DNA of 64,000 nucleotides from Bolinopsis microptera (GCF_026151205.1 NC_087076.1:7292902-7356901), one strand, 5' to 3'; positions 35,315 to 48,600 are shown, counted from the first letter of the stretch. Translations and numbers: made by a program. Notes: generated by a model not told the origin, from the letters alone.

Positions 35315-35731
35315 CTCTCCATCCTATAAAATAGACGGCCTTAAAAAGTTCTCAGAATATTCGACCTCAGTAAATCAAACTGAACGTTTTGAGTAATCGA
35401 GATTTGCTGCACCAGAACTAAAGGGTCGTAGAGACACGAAACTTCAACTAAAATTAACCTTTTCCTACCATTTATTTTAGATTAACACATCAACAAAGTC
35501 CTAAACACTAAAAAGTTTCATGGATTTGACCTGTTAAAGTTTATAGTGCACCAGAATTGATTTATTTTAAGGGTTTTTTAACTACTTGGTTTGATAATAA
35601 ATTAAATTCGATTTTTTAAACATTAAAATTATTATCAATATCACACAACAAACTGATTTTTCTTCTCAGCCAGTTCACAATGTCTTTTTGTTCTTCTTTA
35701 TTTCTTATAGTCAAGGATCTGAAGATATTCG

Positions 35732-36664
35732 TCTATATAACTTCCGCCCCGGGGTTTGAGACTTGGAATAGCTCAAGGGACTCATCACAAACAAATTTGG
35801 CTTGGGTAGAAACTTTGGCTATGGTGCAGTTTTACGCAATTGACCACGCCCTTTTTTAGCGCTTTCGCGACTTTAAAATCAAAATAACTCCGCTTCTAAT
35901 TGGAATTAGAAGCTCAACTTGGCTTCGAAGTTGTTCAGAATCATCACATTTAGGGGGGTAGAGCACAATTTTAAAGTCACCAGACATCAGGTTGTTGAGT
36001 TATGTTACCACACCCTTTTTTGATCTCGTGAGTCGTTATTTTCACACTAAATACGAGATATCTCGGCTTCTGATTAAGCTAGGTGCTCATCCTGGTCACT
36101 AAAATGTTCGGAATCATCATATTAACTAGGGTAGAGCACAATTTCAAAGTCCTCAGACGTCATGTTGTCGAGTTATAAGGCAAAAACATTTTTTACGCAG
36201 TGGCGAGTAGCAATTGCAGCGCTTAAAATCAAAATTACTCAGCTTCTAATTAAACTTAGGAGCAAAATTCGGGCAGCAAAATGTTCACAATTATCTTATT
36301 GAGTGGGGTAGAGCATGGTTTCAAAGTCCTCAGACATCAGGTTGTTGAGGTATTAGGCCACACCCTATTCTTACGTTGTCGCGAGTAGTGATCGACAGAC
36401 TTAATACAAGATATCTGGGCTTCTGATTGGAGTAAGGAGCTAAACTTGGGCATTAAAGTGTTCAGAATTATCACATTAAGTGGGGTAGAGCATAATTTCA
36501 AAGTCCTCAAACATCAGGTTGTTGAGTTTTTAGGCCAGACCCTATTTTTACGCTCTCGCAAGTAGCGATTACAGCGCTTTTAAAATGAAAATAACTCTGA
36601 TTCTGATTAGAGTTAGGAGCTAAACTCGGGCAGCAAAATGTTCAAAATCAATAGGGTAGACTAG
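35732..36664. repeat. Left arm of the TAF1B-bearing foldback element
   Basis: Begins gtctatataacttccg and is the reverse complement of 38074-39297. After a ~190-bp unique end it consists of about four tandem ~177-bp units, each with a ggggtagagca(c/t)aatttcaaag motif (near 35952, 36128, 36304 and 36482). It ends inside the final codons of the TAF1B copy. Confidence 0.92.
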
Positions 36665-38074
36665 TATTTTTCTATCATAATGTAACCCATCTGACTTCCT
36701 CTTGTATTTCTGTTTGCCACTGTTTTTAGGACAATCATTTTTATGTTGTTCTTCATTCTGCACAATGTGATTTTCAGATTTAACCTCAAGAACACTTGAA
36801 AACTGCTGTTTGAGTTCGCTAGTCAATTCGGAGTCTTTTAGGACTTTAACATTCTGTGATATGATGGCTTCCACTGATTTTAAGTAATCTTCGAGAGGCG
36901 TGTTTAAGAAATGTTTTTCGGTGACAAAACCGTGCCTTTCTATTATAGATTTATCAACTAAATTACCTACACTGTTTTAATGCCTAGATTTAAGATACGG
37001 TAAAAACCAAATGAGCCATGGTTCTTTGGGTGAATCAGGGTTTTCGAATTGGAAAAAGAGACGTAGAGCAGTGACAAAGCACCCTGCTATGATAAGTTCA
37101 ACATTTACCATGGTTTGGTTTTCAGCCCTATAAAACATTTTGAAAAGTCCGACGCACAATAAATGGACATCATTAGCTGAGATTTCAAATTTAGTTCGAA
37201 GTCTATTGAACAGGGCTGCTAGAACACTAAAATAAAGCTTGGGTTTGGGTACATCACCCGTACATCATCTAAAATATCTGAAACAACCAGGACCCTTTCT
37301 TTCAAACTTTTTAACGTAGGTAGACTGCGAACTCGAAGTGAACTCCCCAGAAGCTTTTTTGGTTTGAAATACTCAGGCAACAATCGAGTTGTGTTGAAAT
37401 AGCACAAAGTCCCATCACCTATCCAACTCAGGATATCACAACACAGCACCGGATAGTGTATAGAAAGTAGGGATAAATACAGGATAGCCAAGTTATCAAA
37501 AATACTGATCTTATAGATATCAGTCAAAACAACTCACAACTGGCTCCACTTTCGGCCCGTTTATAGTTCCGATCTTAGCAAGGAACCGGAACCAGAGGTT
37601 TCCTACAACGTTTGTTAGCTGCTCCGGGACTCCTTGACTGATGAGACCGTTGGTTTGGATCATGAGGATTGCTTGTACGGCTTCTGTTACCGTCCATATT
37701 CTGTCCGGGATCCCAGTGGTTTTGGTGCTGTTCAAACCTTTGGCTACTCGCCTGTAACCATTTTGTATTCATTTATGACAAAAGTTTTTGATATGTGTGT
37801 GATGTTATTTAACTAGACATTTGATGAGCGGGACTGATAACGGGATAAACAATTCTTCTCTCATGTTCACTTCATTTGCTCATTTGATAGAAAATCATCA
37901 AAAAGCAAATCACAAATTACACGATTAACACTAACAGCTGTATCCATCATGATCCCTAGTAACTCCTCTATCCCAACTCACCTGACACTAGCGTTATGGT
38001 GGGTGAATATTGTATCGTCCAGTCCCACCACCTCCTCTCTGATGTCCTGAGACTGGGTACCAGTCTCTGAACAT
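36620..38074 (-). pseudogene. TAF1B: TAF1B (RNA polymerase I factor) fragment carried in the foldback loop
   Basis: Exon-like segments 37982-38074 and 36620-37751 are separated by an intron with GTGAGT donor and ttacag acceptor (phase 2). The translation follows TAF1B/Rrn7, the TFIIB-like subunit of the SL1 core factor: GTQSQDIREEVVGL (end of the zinc ribbon), WTVTEAVQAILM..NVVGNLWFRFL (first cyclin fold), LAILYLSLLSIHYPVLCCDI (linker to the second fold), VELIIAGCFVTALRLFF. Three lesions break it: a 1-nt frameshift near 37526 (run of T), a second near 37218, and an in-frame TAA at 36976-36978. The zinc-ribbon start and the C-terminus are missing; both ends run directly into the foldback arms, and the last 'codons' are arm sequence. 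It is read as a captured and decayed gene copy. Confidence 0.75.
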
Positions 38075-39297
38075 TTTGCTGCCCAAATTTTGCTCCTAAT
38101 CTTAATCAGAAGCCGAGTTATATTGATTTTAAGTGCTGTAATCGCTACTCGCGAGAGCGTAAAAATAGGGTTTGGCTTAATAAATCAATAACCTGATGTC
38201 TGAGGACTTTGAAATTATGCTCTACCCCACTTGATATGATAATTGTGAACATCTTAATGCCCAAGTTTAGCTTCGAACTCCAATCAGAAGCAGAGTTATA
38301 CTAATTTTAAGTGTAAAGTCGTTACTCGCGAGAGCTTAAAAATAGGGTTTGGCCTAATAAATAAACAACCCGATTGTCTGTAGACTTTGAAATTATGCTC
38401 TACCCCACTTAATGAGATAATTTTGAACATTTTGCTGCCCGAGTTTAGCTCCTAACTCTAATCAGAATCAGAGTTATTTTCATTTTAAGCGCTGTAATCG
38501 CTACTCGCAAGAGTGTAAAAATAGGGTTTGGCCTAAAAACTCAACAACCTGATGTTTGAGGTCTTTGAAATTATGCTCTACCCCACTTAATGTGATAATT
38601 CTGAACACTTTAATGCCCAAGTTTAGCTCCTTACTCCAATCAGAAGCCCAGATATCTTGTATTAAGTGCGTCGATCACTACTCGCGACAACGTAAGAATA
38701 GGGTGTGGCCTAATACCTCAACAACCTGATGTCTGAGGACTTTGAAACCATGCTCTACCCTACTCAATATGATAATTGTGAACATTTTGCTGCCCGAATT
38801 TTGCTCCTAATTTTAATTAGAAGCTGAGTAATTTTGATTTTAAGCGCTGCAATCGCTACTCGCGACTGCGTAAAAATAGGTTTTTGCCTAATAACTCGAC
38901 AACATGACGTCTGAGGACTTTGAAATTGTGCTCTACCCTAGTTAATATGATGATTCCGAACATTTTAGTGACCAGGATGAGCACCTAGCTTAATCAGAAG
39001 CCGAGATATCTCGTATTTAGTGTGAAAATAACGACTCACGAGATCAAAAAAGGGTGTGGTAACATAACTCAACAACCTGATGTCTGGTGACTTTAAAATT
39101 GTACTCTACCCCCCTAAATGTGATGATTCTGAACAGCTTCCAATTTTGATTTTAAAGTCGCGAAAGCGCCAAAAAAGGGCGTGGTCAATTGCGTAAAACT
39201 GCACCATAGCCAAAATTTCTACCCAAGCCAAATTTGTTTGTAATGGTTCCCTTGAGCTATTCCAAGTCTCAAACCCCGGGTCGGAAGTTATATAGAC
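38074..39297. repeat. Right arm of the TAF1B-bearing foldback element
   Basis: Six tandem units of ~170-180 bp, each with gctctacccc(a/t)ctt-type motifs (near 38219, 38397, 38576, 38752, 38932 and 39102), then the unique outer end matching 35732-35920. The arm has two more units than its partner, so the arms differ in length (about 1.22 versus 0.93 kb). Confidence 0.92.
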
Positions 39298-39605
39298 GGG
39301 AATGTCTCCAGATCCATGACTATTACTGCGATGTTCTGACATGGAAAACACTACAGGGGCGAATATCTCTTGTTCGATTGACGTAACACGATGATTGTAC
39401 TGCCTTTCTCTTTTTCTCGTGATTGTTGAATACTTTAGCCAGCGGGATTCGCTTAAAACCAAAACAGATCATTTTTGTGGCTACAGCCATTCCTAGTAAC
39501 CACATTATAAAAACATTCGATAATACCTCGAACCCCCTCAGCCTTTCGTTTTGCCACTCTTCTGTGCAGTTAGAATATTCGTCCAAAAAGAAACTCGAAG
39601 CCTTC

Positions 39606-42600
39606 TCACAATGCAAGATCAAGGCAAATCTGAAAATATGGCGGGGAAATTAGAAAATGAAGTTAGAAAAAGATATAAGTATTTTAGTTGATGTCTGATC
39701 TTCACGACTTACATTTCCGGAGTGCCCTTGCGTAGCCCAAGAAAGACAGTAATGTTCCAATAACTGGGTAAGAATCTCGTGTTCATCAAAGAACTCAAGT
39801 CGGGCTATTCTCTGAAAATCTCCAGCCGGCAACTGTCTTAGAGCTTGGTTCATGTCAATTGCCTGAGGTAGATCAACGATAATCTTGTGTTCTCAGGAGC
39901 AATTCCATTCAAGTCTCACTCTCAGTAGAATTTCTCAGCCGAATATTCATATTATTAGCGTCACATTATTAAGTTGAATAATTTACCTTCGCGTTAGAGT
40001 ATCCCAGGTCGGTGAAGCGTTTCTCCTGATCAGTCAGAGTGGGACACGCCAGAATACCAGGTAATTCACAGTCACGTGACCTCATGTTCTCTATCATTAT
40101 ACTTCCGAACCTGCAGGAGGTATGTGTAAAGGAGTGATCTCATATTCTCTATCAGAAATCGGGTGTGAGGGTTAAATGAGGAGCTGTGCTTGATCAACAC
40201 AGCGAAGCCTCGGGCGAAGAAAGTGTGGCATAGTGCCTTAACCGTTGCTGGCCTTAGGAACGATCCTTCGGCTTCTTGTAAAGCTCTTCCTTGAAAGTGC
40301 TGGTTTACATTGTAATGCAGGTAATGCCGAAGTAAAATAACAAAGGTGGTCGACTCATTCGATGGCCTTGTTGCGTCGCAACGAATCCTCATAAGCTAAG
40401 CTAAGCTAAGCTATCATTATACTTCCGAACCTTCAGGACTCAGGAGGTATGTGTAAAGGCGTTTGAAGAAGACAGAAAAAAGAGATTATATAATAGAAGC
40501 TACTGTTCAAACTTTAAACTTTCGGTAATTCTAACTGTTTATAATATGATGACTAGAACCTGAGACGAGCCCTGGTTTACAATGATGGGGAGAGTTTAGC
40601 TTCCTGGATCCTGATTCATGTTCGCTACATGTACACTTATTTACCTCTTGCAAGCTTTGTAAGAATAAACAAAAGAAAATAAAACTTGCGATAAGTTCCA
40701 GAACAGTACCTGTCTTTCATGATGCAGGGCTCGTAGTTAAGGAACAGTACCTGTCTGTCATGTTGCAGGGCTCGTAGTTAAGGAACAGTACCTGTCTGTC
40801 ATGTTGCAGGGCTCGTAGTTAAGGAACAGTACCTGTCTGTCATGTTGCAGGGCTCGTAGTTAAGGAACAGTACCTGTCTGTCATGTTGCAGGGCTCGTAG
40901 TTAAGGAACAGTACCTGTCTGTCGTGTTGCACGGCTCGTAGTTAAGGAACAGTACCTGTCTGTCATGTTGCAGGGCTCGTAGTTAAGGAACAGTACCTGT
41001 CTGTTATGTTGCAGGGCTCGTAGTTAAGGAACAGTACCTGTCTGTCATGTTGCACGGCTCGTAGTTAAGGAACAGTACCTGTCTGTCATGTTGCAGGGCT
41101 CGTAGTTAAGGAACAGTACCTGTTTGTCATGTTGCAGGGCTCGTAGTTAAGGAACAGTACCTGTCTGTCATGTTGCAGGGCTCGTAGTTAAGGAACAGTA
41201 CCTGTCTGTCATGTTGCAGGGCTCGTAGTTAAGGAACAGTACCTGTCTGTCATGTTGCAGGGCTCGTAGTTAAGGAACAGTACCTGTCTGTCATGTTGCA
41301 GGGCTCGTAGTTAAGGAACAGTACCTGTCTGTCATGTTGCAGGGCTCGTAGTTAAGGAACAGTACCTGTCTGACATGTTGCAGGGCTCGTAGTTAAGGAA
41401 CAGTACCTGTCTGACATGTTGCAGGGCTCGTAGTTAAGGAACAGAGAATTAGGGAAGGTGGTAGAAGCCCAGCTGATAAGATGAGCAGAGGATTGAGCAG
41501 GCATGTAGCACAGTACACATTCCGTCAGGACTAGAGTTGGGAGGGTTGGGTCCAGAGAACACGCCTCAACTACCTTACTCACTGCTGTCTTGTCTGGGGG
41601 AAGTGATTGCTAGATGAGTATTACTACTGGCAGGGAAACGGAGTACGATTAAGAGTAGTTGCTATATTTAATATTCTGATGAATGCCCGAATAGCAGATA
41701 CAGTCAATACATTATGTATACATTATGTATACATTATGTATACATTATGTATACATTATGTATCATATATTAAACGTCATCAAAATAATATTCAGAACCT
41801 GAGAACCTAGTTTATTTGAGTACAAACTACAAACCAAAAGGATTTAAAATTATCACCCCTAAGGTCTATAGAGAGAAGATGGTAACATTGAGAGTGGACA
41901 CTGCCCTTGGTAACCTTGGTGCCGTCACACCCGCCCTCGTCACGTGATATTACTGAGTTTAGCTCACTTTTACTCGAGATTACTCTTATCTTCTTCATCA
42001 CTATCTGATCAAGATATTTTGAGGTCAGCTCAGTTTTAGCTAAGTTTTACTGGGTCACGTAGCACTATCAGTAGTGAGCAAATCTTGTCAAGTTCAAACA
42101 TTATATTACAATCAGCATTCAACATGTCACTTTATGTAATACTAGCAAATTTTGTAATTAGGATATTTGCATTTCTGATATTAAATTGTGAACAGTATAA
42201 GGTAATCAGTGTACAATGTACATGGTTTCTGAAAAATTAAAGTTGGATTGGAAACTGACTTTGAGTAGTTCTTTGTGCTCATTTTGGACCCTAATGATTG
42301 GATCACGATTCAGGATATAATCACGTGATTACTTCCTCAGCTACTGAATACTGGTATTCATCTTCCCACGTTATAGGCCCAATTTCTTCGGAAACAATAA
42401 ATCAAAAGTATAGCATTTTCTGAAACTATTTTGTCGTATCGTGACCGTATCGTGGCTGAATCGAGGTCGTATTGAGGTATAGAGGCCATATCTTGTCTAA
42501 ATTTCCCTTTTTAATGTCCTATAACTACTCTAACTGCACCATCTTTGGGATACAAAACAAAGCAGAAAGATACGTCTACGGAGGATGGTTGGTCTTCGTC

Positions 42601-45600
42601 ATCACTTGCTCCCTTCTCGGAGACACCACCATACTAGTGGCCTCCATCAGATACAAAGCCTTTAAACTCCAGAAGATAGTGGTGGCTTTCATCCAACATA
42701 TCGCAGTGTGTGACTTGCTCATAACCATAAGCACCACCATCCCCAAGCTGGTCTCCGTGATTAAAGATAGAAACATCAACAATAGGCTCATACCTATTGT
42801 AAGCTTCTTCATCCTGTTTTATGAATACACTGTGAGTTTACATCTTGTCAGCGCGATGACCCTTGGGAAGCTTCTCTCCCTAAAGTACCCTTTTAAAGCA
42901 GGCACTTGGACCACTGCCAGATTCCACAAGTTCTGTGCTGGTATTTGGATGGCCGCCATTTCTGCTCCGGTTCTACAAATCCTCATAGACAAAGAAGACA
43001 TAATGTTCGATTGCAGAGTGCATACGTACGCACACACTTACACCTCCAGCATTTGGAAGATATTGCTCCCCATTATTTCCCTGGTCGTACTGTTCACCCC
43101 AAATGTGATAATAGTCGTCTCAACAGTTCTGCTGCTGAAAGAGGCAAGAAGAGTGGTCACGGACACCAGAGAAAGTCTACGCTGGCAAGGCATCATGACG
43201 GTGGTTCTCACCGCAACCGTCAACACAATCGCCTTCTTGCCAATGACAGTCTACTTTGTAGCTGAGCCATTTATAGCTAAAGATCCTTTCGTTCCTGGAC
43301 CATTCTACAAAGAGTTTTATCGGTTCTCCGGCGCAGTCGGCTACCTGAATGTTCTTGCTAACTTCTTCGTTTATAGCCTAACGGTGACCAGCTTCAGAAA
43401 CTTCCTTGAGACAAAGTTTAGGCAGGCATCTTCTTTCCAATCCAACAAAGTCACCAAAGGTAATTCTTTCAAATAATCTAGTTCTTTTGTCTGACAGTCA
43501 GGTAATTATTTATTAAAATAAGACTTAGGGGTAAAACTGATAAAAAAGTTATCTATCTAAACAATCAGACACAACTAATCAGTAAAATACAACCAGGCAG
43601 GAAAGTATCCAGGGGTACAACAAAAGGAGGGGGAAGACAGATCAAAAGAACCAACTTCACTGCCATACCACGCCAAGAAATGGGTTTGGTAGTTTAAAAT
43701 AAAATCACTTTTTCGGATAGCAAGTCAGCAGTTTTATAGAAGTCTAAAAATAAATTTGATCAATTGAATCGGTAAAAATAAAGAAACTGAAATCGTCTTA
43801 GAGCGAATTAAGGAAGGAGGGAAGACAGAAGTGAATACGCTAACAGGACCAACAAAGGAAATTGGCAAGTGCATATATATTTATTATAGAATCGTCTTGC
43901 TAAATAACTAAACGTTTTTATTGTTTTATTGAATTCAAAGATCAAACGGAATTCCTATCACATTTATTTTTTAGATATTGTGAACGGTGGACCATTGGAA
44001 GTAGAAAAAACAGAAAGAGTAACGATAGAAGGAGGGACAGAAAAAGGAAAGATGGAAGAGAATGACCAGATCGAAAATCAGCCCATAGAAATCGAGGAAA
44101 CGGGCATTTGATCGCAGAGACCTACTGCAAGGATTGGACTATGAATGAAAAATATGGATGATTTTCTATATGTCCTTATTTTAATATGTCCTCATTTCTG
44201 CTATTTTTGGATGACCCTTTTCCTCAAAATACATTCTTAAACATGACTCTTAGCAGACTACATTGATATTTGATAGTGGAAATATCTGATTGAAGGAATT
44301 TTAGTTTTTTTAGTTTTTATAGTCTTCCTCTGCTGATGATTGGACAATAAACAAAAAACATTGACTGAAGTTTAAACTTTCGATTACTGAATTTATAACG
44401 TCTTCATTACATGCTTAATTTACAATGTTTATTTTCTGAAAATTGTTTTGAATAAATTTTAATTTGAGCTAAACTTAAATGATCTCCTTATATTATTATT
44501 GTAATCTATCCAAATGAACAGCAAGAAATCGCGCTAGAGCGAATTTTAAAATTTATTATCTTTGTATGGGACAGAATGAATCGTATAAGGAGTCATTTGT
44601 TGTTTTTATAGTTTTATGGATGACTAGAAGTAGAAAGCCCATGGTCACAGGGAGGAGGCTAATAGTATTCTTTCATAGTAAGTTTATCGCATCAATAAGC
44701 ATCCGTCACAAACGAAGACACAGTCGATAATATGTAAAAAACACTCTACACAACGTAATAACCACAAACTGATAAAAATGTCGCTCACAAATCTTTGCAC
44801 GTGCACGTGCGCGTTCAACACCGTTTACCATGGTTACTTTGCAACTTATTATTTTTCATCTAATTTGCACATGGGCAAAGTACATACATACAGACAAACA
44901 TAATCTTTCGATTACCTGATGTTGAGAACAGCTTTATCCTTTAAGATCCTCAAGTAAGCATATTTCCTCATCATGCGACTTTGTAGCCCTTCAATTTTGG
45001 AGATTAAATTCCACAAAAAATGTATCTAGTAGATGCTCTGATGAAACTCTACACTGCCATGACTACAATTTACTCCAACATCACCACATTACTTCAATGA
45101 ACAATGTATTAATATTGTAATATTATATTATCTATACTATGCCGTTACTATGCACCATTTTGCTTTTACCTAATTTGCACGTGGACGAACATAACAACAG
45201 ACAAAGAGAATCTTTCGAATTATAATTAAGACTAGAAAGCCCGTGGTCACAGGGAGGAAGCTAATAGTATTCTTTGGTAGTCAGTTTTTTATAGCATCAA
45301 CATTCAACAAATATCCGTCACAACCGAAGATACAACCGATTAAAATGTAGCTCGCACTGAACACAACGTAATTACCACAAAACCGATCAAAATGTCGCTC
45401 GCAAATCTTTGCACGTGCGCTTTTGAATACGTTACCATGGTTACTATGCAAATTCCTATTTCTCATCTAATTTGCACGTGGGCGGCCGGCGGTCGTACGT
45501 ACATACAGTTATTTTATAGACTACGTTCTTATCTTAATCACCATAATGGTCCTAACACGATGACCCTTAATGGTCCTAAAACAATGCAGCTTAATGGTCA

Positions 45601-48600
45601 GTGTTTGAAAAACACTCATATGAATAGACGCACACGCTCCTTAAAGTAAATGGTTGTATTCAGTTTGGATTTGCTGCTCCTGCCGTAGCCAAACAGCTGA
45701 TGCTAGTAGTAGTAAATCTTTGATTTAATTACGTTTATATAATAATAGTAAAACCACAATTTACTGTACGCAATGACAGAAGTCTTGTGCTTTAACTAAG
45801 ATTCAATAATCACAACTTCCATTAACTGTTCAATCCCATTTACCGATAACTAACCTTACCGCTATAACATTACCGCTATAACGTTCAGTGAAATATCGAA
45901 TGTATGCAGATTATCAAGTAGATCTCTGACGATCTTCCCAAAAGATGAAAAGCACCCTCAGAACTTGTCTGAACTTCAGAACTTGTCTGAACTTGCTCAT
46001 ACTTAGCATCTTAGTACCCCACCTTGTCTGTGGAGATGACATAAAAACGGTGATTAGCCTTTTAAGTGGAGCGTCGAATAATGCTTTGACAACTGTTAAA
46101 TGTCCTGATGGATACACCATGATTGGTTGCAAGTTAGCAGATGGTAGCTCCTACAGCATCTCAAATGGGCTTTACATTATGCATAACGGCTGTGCTGCAT
46201 TTGCAAGAGGTGCTACAGGAGTTCAGGTGAGACAGCAATAAGTTTTCTCTTAAGATTTGCAAACCCTAGTGCAAATCTAGTGAACTGTTGGGCCTAACAA
46301 TGTGCACCTCATCAACGTTAAAAAGTTTAGAATTAGAATAGCTTCTACTGATATGTACTGAGACAGCTTTTATTTGTTATTATTCCCAAAGTATTATAAA
46401 CAACAACTTTCAGAGTCAGGCAACTTGTCGGAAGAACAGTGAAAAGTTTAAAGTTTAGACTAAGTAGCGTACAATCGAACCCGTTGTGTGAATATAATAA
46501 CTCCAGCTGTTGACGGTGGATGGAGTGAGTTTGGTGTTTGGTCAGAATGCTCTAAAGATTGCGGTGGAGGAACAAAGAAGAGGGACAGGACCTGTACTAA
46601 CCCTGCACCTGAAGATGGAGGAGATAAATGCCAAGGAGAGAAATCAGAAAACCAGGATTGCAACACAGAAGATTGTCCAATTGACGGTGGATGGAGTGAG
46701 TTTGGTGGTTGGTCTGACTGCTCTGAAGAGTGTGAAGGTGGTACCCAACAAAGATCTAGACAATGTTCCAACCCAGCACCAGCTAACGGAGGAAAGGAAT
46801 GTACTGGAGAGGACGAGGAGGAAAAGGAATGTAACACTCAAGCCTGCCCTTGTGAGTGAGAAGCTGGTTATATCAACTGTTAAACTTAGAGTTACCGATT
46901 CTCTTTCTTTTTACGCTGCCAACTACTTCATCTCACCACACAGTCACTTAACTATTTGTACAATGTGCCCACATTGCCACTTGTTTGCCCTGGCCCAACA
47001 AATTCAGACATTTCACAATTTCAGTGGTACAATGTGATGAACTAAACCTTGGGAACACCCACCTCTCGACCATTGTCCGTGTTACGGACACTGTTGTCAT
47101 AGTAACCTGCTTCAAACCTAAACACTACGTTCTAATTGGTGAACAAGAGGTCACGTGTCAGTCTAATGGACAGTGGACAACAACACCAACATGTGTAAAA
47201 TGTGGTATGTACATAACTTTTACATTCCGTAACTGTCTTCTGTACATAACTAAATATTCCTCAAATCCTTTTATATAATCAAGAGGCTTACATATGAACA
47301 TATTGACATGGGTGTAGAGTTGAGCCTGTACGGAACCTAGTAGTTTCAGTTCCTTGTTTAACTTGCCGTACAGCAAGGACATTCACTACTTTAGCCCGGC
47401 AACATTTCTCTATTGATGATATTATCATTTGAATAACATTTGAAAAAATTTTTCGCCAGCCATAAACTTATTATATGATGTTTTAGGGAACATCATTAAT
47501 AAGTTTATGGTCACTTTAAATTGAATTACGAGTGTAATGATACGTTGATTCCCAGATCAGTTTAAGCAAAGTACAATGACTACTGTCAGTAATTATTCAC
47601 TCCTACAAATACAACCTCAATTCTAACTATATTTTATTAATTTATAGTACAGCACACAGCTCACTTATCTACCTACCTACAGACTGCTCATTATTCCTCT
47701 CTCTAACCTTCAGGGTGTGCTGACCAGTACCTCTCAGTATTTCTTAGTAGGAGCTCCTGTAAACTACTAGTTCCTGCTCTCACATACAGCTCTAGTGGCT
47801 CCACCCATCCAGAGACCGGCAGAAATACCATTGTATTTATAGACTTCGTTCTTATCTTAATCACCATAATGGTCCTAACACAATGATGCTTAAGGGGGCC
47901 GGGGGGGGGGGGGGGTCTTCATCAAAATTCTCTCGAAATTTACTTGTTTCTAATAGAGGGGATATATCTTTATATCTATCAGCTGTTTTTGGTCCCATGA
48001 AAAAATATTGTTCCTAGCCGAAATTATTGCTGGTCAAAGGTCAGCGCTTATGAGTAATTGTATTGCGCAAGCGATTTTCGATCGTTCCCCCTGAAAATTG
48101 AGTCTAAAAATCTATCTTCTCCTACATTTTTTGAGCAATCACCCTGAAACTTTCAGGATATTATGTTCTAAGGACCATTAAGAAGAGATTGTCGGGCCAA
48201 AATTTCAGTCTTTCAGACCAAATCACAAAATCTTTCAGACCAAATCACCAGTCATAATGCTTACGCCTTACAAGTCGATGGTTCGTAGTCTACTAGAATA
48301 CTGTTGCCAGCTATGGCACCCCTCCAAGTGACATCCAGGAGCTTGAAAGCGTACAAAGCTTTCAACGCAAGGATTACTGGAATGCGTGATCACCATTATT
48401 GGGGCCGTCTTCAATGGCTATCTCTAATGTCTCTGCAGCGTCGCAGGGAGCGGTTTAATGTTTATTCCCTTTATTCTACTTCATATGTGGAAGATTCTCC
48501 ATCACCATACCAGCAACTACATTAACGTGCAGTTTTTCTTTATGCCACGTTTTGGAAACCATGCAGTCATTCCATCTGTTGTTGTTTTGAGTGTCCGATC

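Noticed and set aside
36977-37527. Separate small genes from the ORFs 36977-37159 and 37219-37527
   Set aside because: Both are pieces of one TAF1B homology broken by frameshifts.
39323-39622. Minus-strand frame with a hydrophobic helix (VFIMWLLGMAVATKM) behind a good acceptor
   Set aside because: The same acceptor fits the last LCMT1 exon in another frame; phase from LCMT1 exon 6 does not allow this frame and no homology was recognised. Probably LCMT1 3' UTR, though a distinct exon cannot be excluded.
42906-43265. 119-codon plus-strand frame rich in His and Arg
   Set aside because: Out-of-frame shadow of the GPCR gene.
46460-47037. Frames overlapping the TSP1 exon on both strands
   Set aside because: Shadows; only the frame with paired Trp/Cys motifs matches TSP1 domains.
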